Source: Flavobacteriaceae bacterium
GTDB taxonomy: Bacteria; Bacteroidota; Bacteroidia; Flavobacteriales; Flavobacteriaceae
Direction: 5' to 3'
Assembly: GCA_019752245.1 (NCBI GenBank)
Contig: JAIEMH010000113.1
Location: 1-5,935 of the forward strand
Length of the DNA: 5,935 nt
Position 1 is the first letter of the stretch; every line of letters starts with the position of its first letter. Under the pieces are notes generated by a model, which saw only the letters and a list, made by a program, of their open reading frames with translations, did not search any database and was not told where the DNA came from. Shown one piece after another: positions 5,873 to 5,935 of this stretch. The position numbers were made by a program, and so were the translations under genes.

Positions 5873-5935
5873 TTTAATTTTTATAAATTTTCTTTAGTTT
5901 TTCAAAAAAATTTTACTAATGAAATGAAAACCTCG
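5821..5935. other. Extremely AT-rich tail of the window
   Basis: Bases 5821-5920 contain only 10 G or C, against roughly one third elsewhere in the window. Long T-runs (5852-5860, 5866-5870) dominate and there is no clear hairpin or TAnnTTTG box. It looks like intergenic sequence fused to the broken acetyltransferase. An ATG at 5924 opens four codons (MKTS) to the window end, which is too little to call a gene. Confidence 0.6.

Noticed and set aside
5924..5935. Start of a new gene (ATG AAA ACC TCG) at the window edge
   Set aside because: Four codons are not enough evidence, and the nearby ATG at 5919 meets a stop after two codons.

Overview
The window most likely comes from a member of the Bacteroidota, probably a Flavobacterium-like flavobacterium. 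The evidence is a type IX secretion (T9SS) C-terminal sorting domain, low G+C with A-rich sequence instead of Shine-Dalgarno sites before the starts, TAnnTTTG-type -7 promoter boxes, and ribonucleotide reductase subunits of the eukaryote-like class Ia type. I see nothing that looks like a defence, toxin or mobile-element cargo system.

Layout: (1) 3-1061, the 3' part of a secreted protein made of four 60-residue repeats plus a T9SS type A sorting domain; its first ~30 codons do not match the repeat. (2) 1062-1506, a non-coding stretch with two terminator-like hairpins, phased A-tracts, a cluster of AACTATT words and a possible promoter. (3) 1507-2484 nrdB and (4) 2735-5188 nrdA, the radical-generating and catalytic subunits of an aerobic class Ia ribonucleotide reductase, with all expected metal-ligand, radical-transfer and redox residues present. 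A strong terminator follows nrdA. (5) 5476-5694, an unrecognised 72-residue protein, and (6) 5702-5872, 7 bases later, the N-terminal third of a GNAT-type acetyltransferase that breaks off into sequence of about 10% G+C.

The nrdB-nrdA pair supplies dNTPs. No promoter box was found between the two genes, so they are probably co-transcribed with a 250-base spacer in the message. The main non-coding observation is in that spacer: a structured element (2571-2668) with a 17-bp hairpin between two conserved flanking blocks. A diverged second copy lies in opposite orientation just downstream of nrdA (5259-5400). The copies share both flanking blocks and an outer stem with compensatory base changes, and their G-U pairs agree with the two orientations, which argues for an RNA-level structure. 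From memory such elements are scattered between flavobacterial genes, and they may correspond to the Flavo-1 RNA motif; I could not check this.

Both ends of the window look like junctions (start of the T9SS gene, end of the GNAT gene). They could be real rearrangements or assembly edges.
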